Assembly: GCA_018466975.1 (NCBI GenBank)
Contig: CM031561.1
Location: 2,170,001-2,234,000, forward strand
Length of the DNA stretch: 64,000 bases
Direction: 5' to 3'
Source: Sparassis latifolia
Lineage: Eukaryota; Basidiomycota; Agaricomycetes; Polyporales; Sparassidaceae
The position numbers and the translations under genes were made by a program. The notes under the pieces were generated by a model. The model was not told the origin of the DNA. It searched no databases and saw nothing but the letters and a program-made list of their open reading frames with translations. Shown here piece after piece: positions 12,445 through 24,228 of the stretch; within the stretch, counting starts at the first letter, position 1, and every line of letters starts with the position of its first letter.

Positions 12445-12957
12445 TGTGGGGGAAGCTTAAGAGAAGTTAGTTGAGGACCTTCAGGATCGAAAATCTTTCT
12501 TTGGTTACTGTTGCGCCTCCTGAGCGTTGGCGCGTACACGTCAGTCGGGAGTCATACGTGGTGAAGGAAGTAAACTTTCGCGGAAGCAAAGCGGGTCGGA
12601 CGCAGGGCCCAATACTCCTGTGTACCAGTTGAAGGTCAGGTTGTCAGAAGTGATTCAAACAGAGGACGGTAATCTCACCGAAAGAGTGCAAGATGAGCTA
12701 CACCCACCACATAGCGCCATGTGTATCATCTGTCAGCGCCGGAAGGCATGCACACCATGAGGGCTCCAAGAATTATCAGAGGAACGACAGGTTCCGAGGC
12801 TACTGTACAGAACAAGCAGGCTACATTGAATACTAGTACAATAAATTCCGTCAAGCAGAAATCCGATGCTGGCCGATCAAAGCGCAAACCTTCTCCAAGC
12901 CCCACCAAAAGAGGCATAGCACTAATTTTGTGATACGAACAAGAGCAGAAGCACGCA
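12445..12957. other. Intergenic stretch
   Basis: Lies between the start of DUF4419 copy 1 and the end of the RGS gene, both on the minus strand. Short open frames only; nothing recognised. Confidence 0.5.
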
Positions 12958-14592
12958 CTAATGTCGACGCGCAGGAACGGCGAGCACGATCGCAGTGAAC
13001 ATCTACCACCGCCGCGTCAGTCCAGAAGCAGCCAGCAGCGACAGAAAAACCACGCACCGCCGTCCACGCAAAGCCGACCCACAGGATGTCCCGCATGACG
13101 CGCCGGTGCACCGCCTGGATGCGCGGGTCGAGCACGACCTTCTCGGGCCCGAACACGGGTGGCCGCGAAAACCCGCCATCCTCGTCGTCCCGTTCGTCTG
13201 CAAGCGAGAACGCGGGGGGCGCGCCAGAGTCAACCGCGGACTTGATGCTGAGCGACGACGGCTGGATGCGGAGGCGCGGCGGGCACCGCGTGCGCGCGAG
13301 GGACGGCTGCGACGACGCGCTGCCCACGCGCACCAGGGTCCCGTCTTTGTCCTTGTCCTCGGGGGACCCGAACGGAGCGATCGCGTCGAGATCCATGTCG
13401 TCCTCGCGCCCGAGGCACATGCTCATCGTGGTGCTGGTTCCGGGCGATGAGGACGCTTTCATGCTCGGGCAGCCGCTTGCTAGCGTGCTCTGCTGCGAGT
13501 CCCACACTGGCGCACCGGCGCGCTCGCGCATCTGCACGCCGCCCATCGTGGGAGAGGTTGGTGAAGACGGGCTCAGAGTCGGTGACGGCAGCGGATCGAG
13601 GGCACGCGCCCAGTGTGCTGCCGCCTCGTCGTCCATCTCGTGCATCTCCCACACCCGCAGCTGTGTCGCGCCTCGGCCCCATACTTGGCTGCAAAACCTG
13701 TTGTCGAAATAAGTGTCGATTCAGTATCGAAACGTATTGTGCACGTACCCTCCATGCAGAATACGTCTGCATGCTGCCCAGCGCGGCGAACGGAACCGCA
13801 AATAACCTCCACGCGCGACTCACTTCTGGGGGTGCGGGAACGAGCATCACGAGCAGCAGCGTTATCAAAATACTGACTACCAGGTCCACGAAGCCGACGC
13901 CGTACCAATACAACTGCTTCGGCAGGTTTATATTCGCGGACGCCGCAACGAGGAAGCGCGGAAGGGAAACGCCCTCGACCAGGGCGTACAGCTCCTCGTA
14001 CGCAGGCAGGAACGCGTCAGGGTGCGTGTTCCATGAGAGCGCTCGCAGTAGCGTGTCCCGCAGTGCCGGCTCGAGCGGGAGTTCCTTTGGTGCACCTGGA
14101 TGCAGGAATGTCGCGACGATACGCTCACATTCGTCACGGAACGGCTGCTCGGTGACGGTGGGGAGGCCCGGAAACGGCGCAGCGGGCACACGACCATCTG
14201 TCGAAGTCGCGGCGACGCGCTGAGCGGTGCGTGCGGGGGTGGGCAGGGCGAAAGTGAACTGCTTCGGCCCTGGAGACGCCGCTTGGATCTCCTCAGGCAG
14301 AGCAAGGAAGCGCGCGCGGTAGTCCTGGAACCAGACTACGAACTGGAGGTGCTCGAGGGTGTGCTCCTTGTGTGCGAGGTACGCCTCGAAGTCGGAGAGG
14401 CTGAGGTAATCAGTATCAGGTCGAGTTATTCGCCGGTGGCAAAATGTAAACGCACCTGATCGGAGCGCAAGTGTCGCCTGCCAGGACGTGTGCGAGGGTG
14501 ATGTCAGCGAGTAGCTTGACGTTGAAGTTTGCGGCATATCGCTGAAGGACGGCGGCGTACGTGGTGCGGCGGTTGCTGTTGCGGTTGGACAT
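12958..14592 (-). CDS. RGS-domain membrane protein, Rax1-like
   Basis: Exons on the minus strand are 14592-14456, 14400-13749, 13697-13058 and 13002-12958. An RGS-like segment follows the first intron: LSDFEAYLAHKEHTLEHLQF...FVVWFQDYRARFL, continuing to RDECERIVATFL and NTHPDAFLPAYEELYALVEG. Then come hydrophobic helices (LVVSILITLLLVMLV; LFAVPFAALGSM) and, at the C-terminus, DPRIQAVHRRVMRDILWVGF with a last membrane helix completed by the final small exon (MFTAIVLAVPARRH). RGS plus C-terminal membrane segments is the layout of Rax1, which in yeasts marks cell poles and may modulate G-protein signalling; that role is by family only. The join at 13749/13697 is one base out of phase with the coding frames on either side (AWR before, FCSQVWGRG after); a spurious extra G in the GGG at 13749-13751 would explain it. 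Confidence 0.78.
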
Positions 14593-16735
14593 GACAGCGG
14601 GAGAGAGGAAGGAGCGGAAGGGCAGCAAGCAGGGTGTGAGGACGTGAGGGAGACGAGAAGTACGAAAGCAGTTGCGGAAGCCAGAGCGGAAAGCCTGGAA
14701 TAGATGCGGATGGTGGAGCACGCGCGGCGGGTCGTAGGAGCGGCGGATATATGAGCTGTGTGCTAGTCAGGGTTTGTACATCGAAGAATTCGTGCATCAT
14801 GCTCGCTGCCGTGATGGGGCGCGGAAGCTCCTGCATGTGGAATAAGCTTGTCCGAATTCATCGCGAGCGCCCAGCACTATCGTACGGCATACGTGTTGCG
14901 TTGTTCTCAGGCGAGAGCGAGTTAGCCATTGGCGGAAGGGCTGACGAAGTTGACGAGGTCGACGAGGTGTGAGACTCGAAGCACATGCCACGCACCTGCT
15001 GACCATCTCTCTCTGCTCAACTTGACTCCCGCGAACAGCCTGAGCGTCAAACGGGTTCACCAAATTCTGTGCGTAAAACATGGACCTGCGGGGGGAGGAT
15101 CGCAAGGACGTCTGCAGGCCCCGCTGTTCAAAGGCTCCTCATCCCTAGCCCCATTCATGTTTCAGTTGATGTGGCTGGGAAGTCTAAGCTGCTCTGACTC
15201 CACCGTCATTGCTTCGAATTTTTGCCTTTGATGACACCACACGGCCCCTAAAAATGTGAGCAGTAGACTCGCGCTTGTCCAAAGTGCTTCAAAGAACGTT
15301 GACGTCCCGTGTGCCAGGGAACATGCTGAGTGCCAGGAAGCCTGTGCGGAGCTTTCGACAAAGCGCGATGGTGTTGGCTCAGGCTTTTGGATCATGAGAG
15401 TGGGGGGAAAAATGTTGGCCGTCCGATTGAGTCAAGATGTACGCCTTATATACTAACTGTACTCGCAGACCATCAATCAGCTCGGTACTATCCTTGGGCT
15501 ATAGTACGCATAGTATGCCGAGTGGCATGCCTAAAGGAGTAAGTGAGGTGCTATAAATGGAAGGAATGCAGACTTTCCGACTAGCTTGCCCGGAATCCGC
15601 TAATATTTGTCCTACGTTGACATGTACAGTGGCAGTAAAATACACAGTAATTATTGCGCAGTATTTGATCGCGAGGCTCCCTTCAATTTAATTACGACGG
15701 TGAACTGCGCATATCTAAATGATATACATACAATGGTGACTACGAGTAAGGACTGACACTGAGCGCTCTTACATGAAACTGAGTGGAGAATCACAATATT
15801 TCAGGTGAATCAGACCTACCGTACACGAAATAGCTCCTCATGCCACAGACCAGCAGCACCTCGCATGCCTTCACGCACTCGCTTCGTTCAGGGTAGAAGC
15901 ATCTCGTCGCCGGCATCACCACACGATCCTGTGCTGAGTAGCGCGAAAGCCGTGATGACAGGGTTCCAGCCAGTCTGACAGGAAGAGCGTTGGGACTTAG
16001 ACAGAGCCATTATGAGAGATTGCCGCAGCCCCTTGGTTGAAGATGCAGTGCAGCATCAACTTCGGCCTTGTAGGTCCATGTGTATCCACCCTGCCCGCGA
16101 AGATATCCTCACACAGCAACGAGATCGTCCCAACGGAGGCGTTTGTGGCATCATCTCAAAGACATAATATTAGGCCGTACAGAGAGAGCATGAAAACCAG
16201 TGTCAATTACATTACTGAATTTCCCAAGCCCGTTCCGGGATCTCAACTGACACGAAGGACAAGGGCAAATCAAGGGCAAATGTGGCTCCGACACAAAATC
16301 ATTGACCGCTAAGACTATGTGACGTTGAGCTGCGCACGGTGAGTTCTCATCGGATGAAATGTATGGAGAAACGGTAGTTGCATAGCGTACTGGCAAGGGC
16401 ACCCAACTCGGTCTCGACTATAAAAAATCAATTCCCACCAGAAGGAGACGTCACCCACAACTTTCGCTTGAACATTCTTGTTCTGTGTGGCCTTCCAGTG
16501 ATGTCTCGATCTGTACGCAGAATCACTTGTCTGCTGCTTATAGATGGCAGTGTCGTTCATCCCGCCCTATGACAATCCCGTTCGAACGAAGTTGAGCGCC
16601 CAGCACTCCCGTCGGATATTCGTTTCCTAGAACATGACAGGAAGAGTCAAGATTGTCTATTCAGGGACTGTTTCGCCATTCAAGAGATTTATTTCGGAGC
16701 CACCGAAATGTATTCCCAGTATGGCAAAACAGTGC
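14593..16735. other. Long intergenic stretch, nothing firmly recognised
   Basis: Contains short frames only. A 77-residue minus-strand frame at 15162-15395 has a hydrophobic segment (SASLLLTFLGAV), but there is no start context or homology that I recognise. The segment from about 16640 is homologous to sequence downstream of the other two paralogues of the array, so it is the 3' flank of paralogue C. Confidence 0.5.
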
Positions 16736-16947
16736 ATCAGGAAAACCCAACTTTTTCTTAAGAGAACACTTAACTGCCTTAAATGGACTTATAGTTCTTA
16801 TTTAAGGAAATAAGGACAAAAAGGGCATAAGCCATATTACATTAAGTGTCTGAAATCCAACTTATTGAGACTTATTCGAGAACTTATAACCTTAAATAAG
16901 GGTTGTCAGAGCAAAAGGTCTCTAAGGAAAAGTGGGGTTTTCCTGAT
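16736..16947. mobile_element. Small inverted-repeat element (MITE) downstream of paralogue C
   Basis: The ends are imperfect inverted repeats of about 28 bases: ATCAGGAAAACCC at 16736 and its complement GGGTTTTCCTGAT ending at 16947, with the similarity running on through CTTTTTCTTAAGAGA. An internal second inverted repeat (CCTTAAATAAGG type) makes the whole element a fold-back structure. Aligning the 3' flanks of paralogues A and B shows this stretch, plus about 40 adjoining bases, is absent there, which supports insertion. No clear target duplication was found, so the superfamily is open. Confidence 0.6.
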
Positions 16948-17217
16948 GTGACTGGTGGTGCATATGGTTAACATTACAGTGCGGCGTAGACTATTGTGCA
17001 GAACAAAGTGAGGCAAGTGTGTATGTTATTAGGATATCTTATCATCAACCTTGCAAGTACACGATTGTCAGTGACTGAACATAAGGAAGCGTAAATGCAC
17101 TCGTACCTCCGTCTTCGCAGTAACAAGCAGCTTAGGCGTGTCCTCCAGCGACAAGCTCTGGACATCGGGCATTTCGGGGCCATGGTAGGAGGCCAACAAC
17201 TTCTCCACCGTCAACTC

Positions 17218-17546
17218 TATCGCGAGTACGCGGCGAGGGGGGAAGGCGTCCAGGGGATGTCTAACGGATCTAGAGCGGGACCAAGCGCAGCTCAGTCTCG
17301 TGCGATAGCAAACGAGTGACTGTATTAATACTAACCTAGAGCGGGACCAAGCGCAGCTACTACAGGTCAGTAAGGAGATAAAAGGTAGGTAAAGAAAGTA
17401 TTCACCTCAGTCTCGTGCGATAGCAAACGAGTGACTGAGGTGCATCGTCCGAACGTCCGCCAGTACTACCTACATGATTACGTAAGTAACGTGGTGGCGT
17501 AAATACCGTACTACTCTGCCCGTGTCGCAATGTATGTACTTCAACA
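17218..17546 (-). repeat. 3' LTR of the copia element
   Basis: Direct copy of 22008-22336. In element orientation it starts TGTTGAAGTACATAC and ends CTCGCGATA. It contains an internal repeated motif (TAGAGCGGGACCAAGCGCAG twice). Confidence 0.93.
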
Positions 17547-17705
17547 CGCCCACTCAGAGTGACAGGGAATAGAGTATATAAATGAAAATACTTAAGCCAA
17601 GCCCATCCCCGCTGAAAACTTCTCATGCTTCTCACGAGAAGCCCTTCGTCAAGACATCAGCAACCTGATTTCCGGTAGGAACGCACTCAGGTTCGATCTC
17701 GCGAG

Positions 17706-20700
17706 TCATACTTCGCGGATGAAGTGGTAGCGGACGGCAATGTGCTTGGTGCGTTCATGGAAAGCAGCATTTTTGGATAGCGCGATGGCGGACTGATTGT
17801 CGATGAGCAATGGAGTAGGGCCCTTCTGAACCTGTCCAATCTCCGAGAGGAAAGCGCGAAGCCAGACTGCTTCCTTTGTACCATGAGCTCCAGCCATATA
17901 CTCAGCTTCAGTGCTGGACTGCGCCGTTGAGTGCTGCCTCTTTGAAGACCAGCTGACAGCGCCTTCCGATATGAGGAAAACAAAACCTGTGACCGATCGA
18001 CGGTCGTTGATGTTCGCTGCCCAATCTGCATCCACGTATCCGAGAAGGGGTTCCTTCTCCTTGGTAGTGCCACAATAGACAAGCTTCTTGTCTGCTGTCC
18101 CACGCAGGTAGCGATAGACTCGCATAAGAGCAATCTAGTGCTCCTTGCCTGGTGTTGCAGCATGCTGGCTCAACGCGCCCACTGTGAACGCAAGGTCGGG
18201 GCGAGTCCCGATCATTGCATACATGAGAGAGCCAAGCGCGCTCTGGTAAGGCTTCGGGTCGATCTCCGCCTCCGAGAGCTTGACGAGCTTCTGGTTCTGT
18301 GCCATAGGTGTGCTGACCGGGCGGCAATCGGCCATACCATGTTGTGCGAGACACTTCTCGACATACTGGTGTTGCGAGAGCTCGAGGACACGGCGAGGAC
18401 GATCACGAGTGATTTCCATGCCGAGGAGCCACCGTGCCGCCAAGGTCGGTCATCTCGGCGAGACTTGAGATCTTCCTTGAGGGTGGTGACAGCAGTGAGG
18501 TTGTCAGAAAGAATGAGCATGTCATCGACATAAATGGCGATAATGAGGAGAATACTGTCATCGTTCTTGTAGAACACGCTGTGGTCCGAGTGGCAGCAGG
18601 TGAACCCAAGCGCCTTGAACTCAGCACGGATCTTCTTGTACCACTCACGTCCAGCCTGCTTAAGACCATAGAGGGCCTTGTTCAGCTTCCAGACGAGGCT
18701 GTTGGACCTGCGGAAGCCAGGGGGAACCTTCATGTAGATCTCCTCATCAAGATCACCATTCAGGAATGCCGATTTGACGTCCATCTGGTGGATCTCGAGG
18801 TCGAGCTTGGCAGCAAGAGCAAGTAGTGTTCGGACAGAAGCGAACTTTGCGACGGGTGCAAAGGTTTTGTTGAAGTCGAGGCCCTCAACCTGTGTAAAGC
18901 CCTTGGCAACAAGTCGAGCCTTGTACTTCTCGATTTCACCGTCCGGTCCACGCTTAATCTTGAAGACCCACTTGCAGTCTATGACCTTGCGATTCCGTGG
19001 GCGCTCCACTTCGTCGTAGAGCTCCGCTTTGACAAATGCGTGTAGCTCCTCTGCGCACGCAGCATTGGGGCGTGACATCGCCTCCTCGTAGGTCTGTGGT
19101 TCATCCCAGCTTGTGGCTTTGTGAGCATTCTCTGCATCGCCCACTTCCTCTGCGTTCTCCGAGTCTGCCGCTGCGGCATCAGCGCCCACTCCACCCACAT
19201 CATCCTGGCCCTTCGGTTTCCGTGTGTAGGAGGACACGAAATAGCGGTCATCATCGGCCGCTACCGGTGCCGTGCGCGTTCGACCTGAACGGCGCAGTTC
19301 CGGAGCCGGGGGAGGAGGTGGTGGTGGCTGCGCGGCGCGCGCGGCGTGACGCCGGCGCCTAATTTCGGGCAGTGGAACGTCGTCGTCGCTGTCCTCATCC
19401 GCGTTGTCATCGTCATCCTCGTCGTCGCTGTCGTCCACATCCAGGAGTGCAGGTGTGTCCTCATCTTCATCTGGGACATCTTCAACAGTGGGTCTTGGCG
19501 GGCGCGGAGACGGCGGCAGCTGCGGCCGCGCGTCGGGCGCCTCCTGCGTAGGTGTGATGTCAATTGTGACGCGACTGGGTGCGACTTCGGTGCCTTCATC
19601 GAAATACACGTCGCGGGATTCGACGATGCGGCCGGTCGCTCTGTGAACCAGACGGTAGGCCTTGCGATTTGCGGCAAACCCCAGGTGCGTGCACTCGAAC
19701 GTTTTCAAGTCGAGTTTCTGACGTTTTTCCTTCGGAACGTGGACATAGGCTTTGCAGCCGAAAACACGGAGGTGCGCCACGCTCGGCTTGTTTCCGGTGT
19801 AGGCCTCGTGTGGTGTGAGGTTGTCAGGGAGAGTGCGGGTTGGAACAGAGTTAAGAATGTGTACTGCATGTAACACAGCATCACCCCAGTATGTGTTCGG
19901 CAGTCCAGCATCATTGAGCATGCTCCTGGCCATCTCCTCGATAGTGCGGTTCATCCGCTCGGAAACGCCGTTCTCCTGTGGAGTGTAGGCATTCGTCTTT
20001 TCGTGGTGGATGCCCTTCTCCTTTAGGTACGCTTCGAATTCCTTCGACTCGTACTCACCGCCACCATCAGTCCGCAGGATATTGGCACGCTGCCCGGTCT
20101 CGACCTCAGCTCGTTCAACAAAAGCTTTGAAGTGTGAAAGCACTTCATCCTTCGTCTTCATGAGGTTGGCGACAAGGTGGTGCGTGTGTCTGTCGATGAA
20201 CGTGATGAAATAGCGGTGGCCGGACCGCGTCTGAGTCTGCATGGGACCACAGACATCGGAGTAGGTGCGATGGAGAATGCGGGGATTCTCGACATCCGAC
20301 TCCTTCGGGATTGGCTGGCGTGTCTGCTTGCCATGGAGACAGGGCTTGCAGGTGACGTTACTCACCTTTTCTCCGACGATCGACATGCCCTTGACCATTC
20401 CCTTTCGCACCATCTTCAGCACGGAGTCTACGGAGATGTGACCAAGGCGGCGATGCCAGACCTGAGCACTCGCACTGGATGTTGTCTCCTTAGCAACAAA
20501 AGCGTGGAGTGGGGGATCATCCATGGAGTCATCGTAAGAGGGAGGGAGATCTTCTGCCTGCAGGATGTAGGTACGCTCGGGGAGCTGCGTGGTCACGTTG
20601 AGAACATAGAGATTTCTCCGCATGTACCCAATGGCACTAAGTCGGCCCTGGGCATTGCTGATGCGACACGTACCATCAGCGAACCTAACATCGTAGCTGT

Positions 20701-21889
20701 TGCGGTCAAACTGCGAGACAGAGAGCAGGTTGCCATTGAGATCTGGGACATGGAGAACTTCCTGCACAATGCCAGTGTTCGTTGAGCCATGGTCGACTGC
20801 TGCACGGAGTGTGACCTGACCGATACCAACGGCGAGGATAAAGCGTTCATCTCCGAGGTAAACACCCTTGGGCGTAGCAAGGGCACGGTAGTTTACGAAC
20901 CACTCACGGTGAGATGTCATGTGGGAGGAAGCTCCTGAATCGACAATCCAGCGGTGGAGGTCATCACCACGTGCCAACTCCTCAGCAACGAAGAGGCGGA
21001 GCATCTCGGAGTCAGCCTCACCGACACTGGCGACCTTCGCAGATTCCTTTGCATCAGCAGCCTTCTCAGCTTTCTTGTCGCCCTTCGCTGTGGCGCCCTC
21101 CACCTGGCTCGCCTTGAACTTCCGACACTCGTCCTTCGTGTGACCAGTGTAGCCACAGAAAGCGCACTTGCCCTTCTTCTTCTTGTCCTTGTCCTTCCCC
21201 TTCGACTTCGACTTGGTATCAGCATGCTTTGCAATGAGTGCAGATGCTGCGGTCATCTCGCCACGTCGCTTCTCCTCGCTAAGGACCTCATTGACGACCT
21301 TCTCGACTGTGAGTTTCGAGACTGTGAGTTTCGAGTCAGAGGCCATAAGGATAGTGCGAAGGGTTGAATAGGATGGAGGAAGGGAGATAGCCATAGCGAT
21401 GGCGATGAGCGTGTCGTCTAGCGTTAGCCCGAGTGTCTCGAGGATGTGGGCCTTCTGCTGCATCGTGTTGAGCTGCGGCTCTAGCGGCGACTCGTCACTA
21501 AGTGTGCTGCGGAAAAGGTCGCTGATGAGATAGGCTAAGGTTTGCTTGCCTCTGCCCTCGTAACGCCTGTTCAACTTCTCCCAAGCGTCCTGTGCCGTCA
21601 TCGAGTACATCACACCGTTAAGCGGCTCGTCCTTGAGCGTCAACGTGATCTGCGCGAGAGCCTCATTGTTCCGGACATCCCACTCCGCCTTCTTCATAGT
21701 ATCCACTGTTCCGGGGTCGGCTTCGGTGCCGTCGATGAGCGAATAGAGACCACGCAACCGGAGGATGGTAGTCGTGCGGTACTTCCACGTCTGGAAGTTT
21801 CCGCCATTGCTTTCGAGGAACGGGACATCGTAGAGGCGCTTCGACTCAGCTTTGGAGCTGGCCTGAGATATCGGCGGGTATAGAGACAT
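17706..21889 (-). pseudogene. copia gag-pol polyprotein, broken in RT/RNase H
   Basis: The frame opens at 21889 (MSLYPPISQASSKAE). Landmarks in order: copia Gag region (FLESNGGNFQTWKYR; SLPPSYSTLRTILM), a CCHC zinc knuckle (CAFCGYTGHTKDEC), the aspartic protease site (WIVDSGASSHMT), the GAG-pre-integrase motif (VWHRRLGHISVDSV), integrase core (YSDVCGPMQTQTRSGHRYF; NILRTDGGGEY; PQENGVSERMNRTI), a long acidic/proline linker, and reverse transcriptase (ALYGLKQAGREWYK; YVDDMLILSD). Around 18440-18465 two 2-base losses shift the frame, RT continuing as RWLLGMEITRD; at 18135-18137 a TAG replaces the Trp of HWIALMRVYRYL. RNase H (VDADWAANINDRRS; SSTEAEYM) then runs to 17706. So the element is probably unable to mobilise itself unless these are sequence errors. 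Confidence 0.9.
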
Positions 21890-21995
21890 GGTTCGACAGG
21901 GGTGTGAACGAGAGAAGCAGGTTGTGGGAAAGGAAGGTGATGACGAGCGATTGAGTTCTCGATATTTCCGATGCTGTCAGATTCAGTTGGAGCCG

Positions 21996-22007
21996 GGGCT
22001 CATAACC
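21996..22007 (-). other. Primer-binding site of the copia element
   Basis: Read on the minus strand, GGTTATGAGCCC begins directly after the 5' LTR. It is complementary to the anticodon arm of initiator-type tRNA-Met (GGGCTCATAACC), not to a tRNA 3' end. This is the half-tRNA priming known for Drosophila copia; its use here is inferred from the match. Confidence 0.78.
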
Positions 22008-22336
22008 TATCGCGAGTACGCGGCGAGGGGGGAAGGCGTCCAGGGGATGTCTAACGGATCTAGAGCGGGACCAAGCGCAGCTCAGTCTCGTGCGATAGCA
22101 AACGAGTGACTGTATTAATACTAACCTAGAGCGGGACCAAGCGCAGCTACTACAGGTCAGTAAGGAGATAAAAGGTAGGTAAAGAAAGTATTCACCTCAG
22201 TCTCGTGCGATAGCAAACGAGTGACTGAGGTGCATCGTCCGAACGTCCGCCAGTACTACCTACGTGATTACGTAAGTAACGTGGTGGCGTAAATACCGTA
22301 CTACTCTGCCCGTGTCGCAATGTATGTACTTCAACA
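22008..22336 (-). repeat. 5' LTR of the copia element
   Basis: Direct copy of 17218-17546 with one difference; followed (in element orientation) by the primer-binding site at 22007-21996. Confidence 0.93.
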
Positions 22337-22794
22337 AACTCTCCCGACATAGAGCGCTCCGTGAAAGAGAGGATAGACCACTCAATGAGAAAGTCCGGTG
22401 TTTCCATAGTCTTGTACCGCGCAGGTTCAGGTCCGTCGCAAGACGCCATAATGACAGGATTCCCGCCCAGCCCAACCATCTTCTGGAATTTCCGCAGTTG
22501 CCGCTCATCCTCTGGTGTGCGGTACTGGGGTAGCATCCTCATGGGAAGAGCCCAGCACAGACTACTTCGGCCGCTTCCAATCCAGGCGATCCCAATAAGC
22601 AGTTCGGGAATGGGCACCTCACAGTTGACCTTCGCCACCGTGTAATCAACCAGAACACTTGCCCATCTGTCCATCCCGTCTCGTTCGGCCTTTGCGCGTA
22701 AGCTTGGATTGTGAACGAGCGCGACCTGCACGGCCTTCTCAATGTTGATGATAGAACCGTAGCAGGTGGGCCATCGCTGTCGTGAAATAGGCAT

Positions 22795-23586
22795 CGGCGC
22801 TCTATGTAATATTTGGCAAAGCAGTGAATGAATTGCTCTGGCTCATAAATGAATGACAACATACCCTTGACGGTTCGGGGTTTAGATTGTGTGCACAATG
22901 TACGCGACCTGGTTCCGTCTTAATTATGCTGCATGCTGCAAATCAGGGGATGTAAGCACGTGAACGAATTCACGCCAGGAGGATGGACTTACTTGGGAGG
23001 CTACGTAACGAAAAATTGCTTTCGAGAGAATCTCTTCGTCGTCATACTAGGCGCCCATACACTTCAATCAGCGCTTACATAATACCTCACATTCGCTCCA
23101 GAGGTTCCCTCAGTCGGTGGTTGAAACAGGCTCGATATACACACGTAGGCTACTTGGTGAGAGGATAACTTACTCGATACTGAATGTTCAGATTGGTTCG
23201 CGAGCACTCAGCGCAAGCCACGATTTTACTTGTATTGTTTATTGTCTTTTGAAAGCTCCGGAGACGGGTACAGTACATGCGCAACAAGTGTACCGTTCAA
23301 TGGAGTCGGGGAAATACGTGCCATCTGCACTCACTATGGCTCAGCTCCGTGGTCGCCTTAGGCTCTAGTACACCACGGAAGAAAACCTAGTATGACATCA
23401 ACCACCAGAGGTCGAAAGGAGAAGGGGGGATACCATAAATGGAAGCTATGCTGCTAGTCCACGTTCACATAGTGAGATCAAGTCAATTCCGCGACAGTTT
23501 CACCATTCGGGTGATTCTTTTCGGTGATGATTACGTATATGGTTCGCGTTACATTACATTGCAGACTATCGTGGAGAGCAGACACG
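22795..23586. other. Spacer between paralogues C and B
   Basis: Promoter side of C and 3' flank of B; partly alignable with the other spacers of the array. No separate gene seen. Confidence 0.5.
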
Positions 23587-24228
23587 TTATTCAGATTTCT
23601 CATCATCAGTCTTCTGCGTACACAATTGTCAGTGACTGAACGTAAGGGTGCATAAACACACTCGCACCTCTGTCTTCCCAGTAACAAGCAGCTTAGGCGT
23701 GTCCTCCAGGGACAAGCTTTGGACATCGGGCATTTCGGGACCATAGGACATCAACAACTTTTCCACTGTCACCTCTCCCGACCTACAGCGCCGTATGAAA
23801 GACAAGAGAGACCACTCAATGAGAAATTCCGGCGTCTCCATAGTCTTGTAGCGCGAAGGTTCTGGTCCGTCGCAAGACGCCATGATGAGGGGATTCCCGC
23901 CCAGCCCAACCATCTTCTGGAACTTCCGCAGTTGCCGCTCGTCCTTTGGGGTGCGGTACTGTGGTAGCATCCTCCTTGGAAGCGCCCAGCAGAGACTGCT
24001 GCGGCCACTTCCGATCCACGCGTCCCCCATAAGCAGATCGAGAATGGGCACCTCACGGTTTACCTTCCCCACTGTGTAATCAACCAGGGTGCCCACGCAT
24101 TTGTCTATCCCGTCTAGTTCGGCCTTCGCGCGTAGGACAGGATTGTGAACGAGCGCGACCTGGACGGCCTTTTCGATGTTGATGATAAAACCGTAGTATG
24201 TGGGCCACCGCTGTCCTGAGCTAGGCAT
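23587..24228 (-). CDS. Unrecognised ~195-residue protein, paralogue B of a tandem array
   Basis: Exons on the minus strand are 24228-23668 and 23613-23587, joined across an intron with GTGCGA...TACGCAG; the product ends KTDDEKSE. The start MPSSGQRWPTYYGFI is placed by the three-way comparison with paralogues A and C. Shared features are a helical N-terminal region (NIEKAVQVALVHNP), a central block (WIGSGRSSLCWALP; MLPQYRTPKDERQLRKFQKM) and a conserved SCDGPEPSRYKTMETPEF. It has no signal peptide, membrane span or motif I can name. All three copies are in the same orientation, which suggests unequal crossing-over made the array. Function is unknown. Confidence 0.75.

Larger units (their letters stand above)
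17218..22336 (-). mobile_element. Ty1/copia LTR retrotransposon, 5,119 bases
   Basis: Two 329-base LTRs (17218-17546 and 22008-22336) bracket a single long gag-pol frame read on the minus strand. The target duplication AACTC is seen at 17213-17217 and 22337-22341. The LTRs differ at one position that I can find (17474 region, ACATGATT against ACGTGATT), so the insertion is recent. The primer site next to the 5' LTR matches the anticodon arm of tRNA-Met. Despite its youth the reverse transcriptase/RNase H end carries two small frameshifts and a stop. Confidence 0.95.
17029..22794 (-). pseudogene. Paralogue C of the tandem array, split by a copia element
   Basis: The 5' part (22794-22337, minus) begins MPISRQRWPTCYGSI and runs to SMSGE. 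The frame resumes left of the transposon at 17217 with LTVEKLLASYHGPEMPDV and ends after a small last exon (17049-17029). Removing the copia element and one copy of its 5-base target duplication restores an open frame equivalent to paralogues A and B, so the insertion is the only obvious lesion. A donor GTACGAGTG after TEV and acceptor TTGCAAG precede the last exon. Function unknown, as for the other copies. The two parts lie 5.1 kb apart, so a full product is not expected. Confidence 0.8.

Noticed and set aside
17218..22336. Repeated direct blocks that could suggest an array-type repeat
   Set aside because: They are the two LTRs of the copia element; there are only two copies and they carry LTR features.
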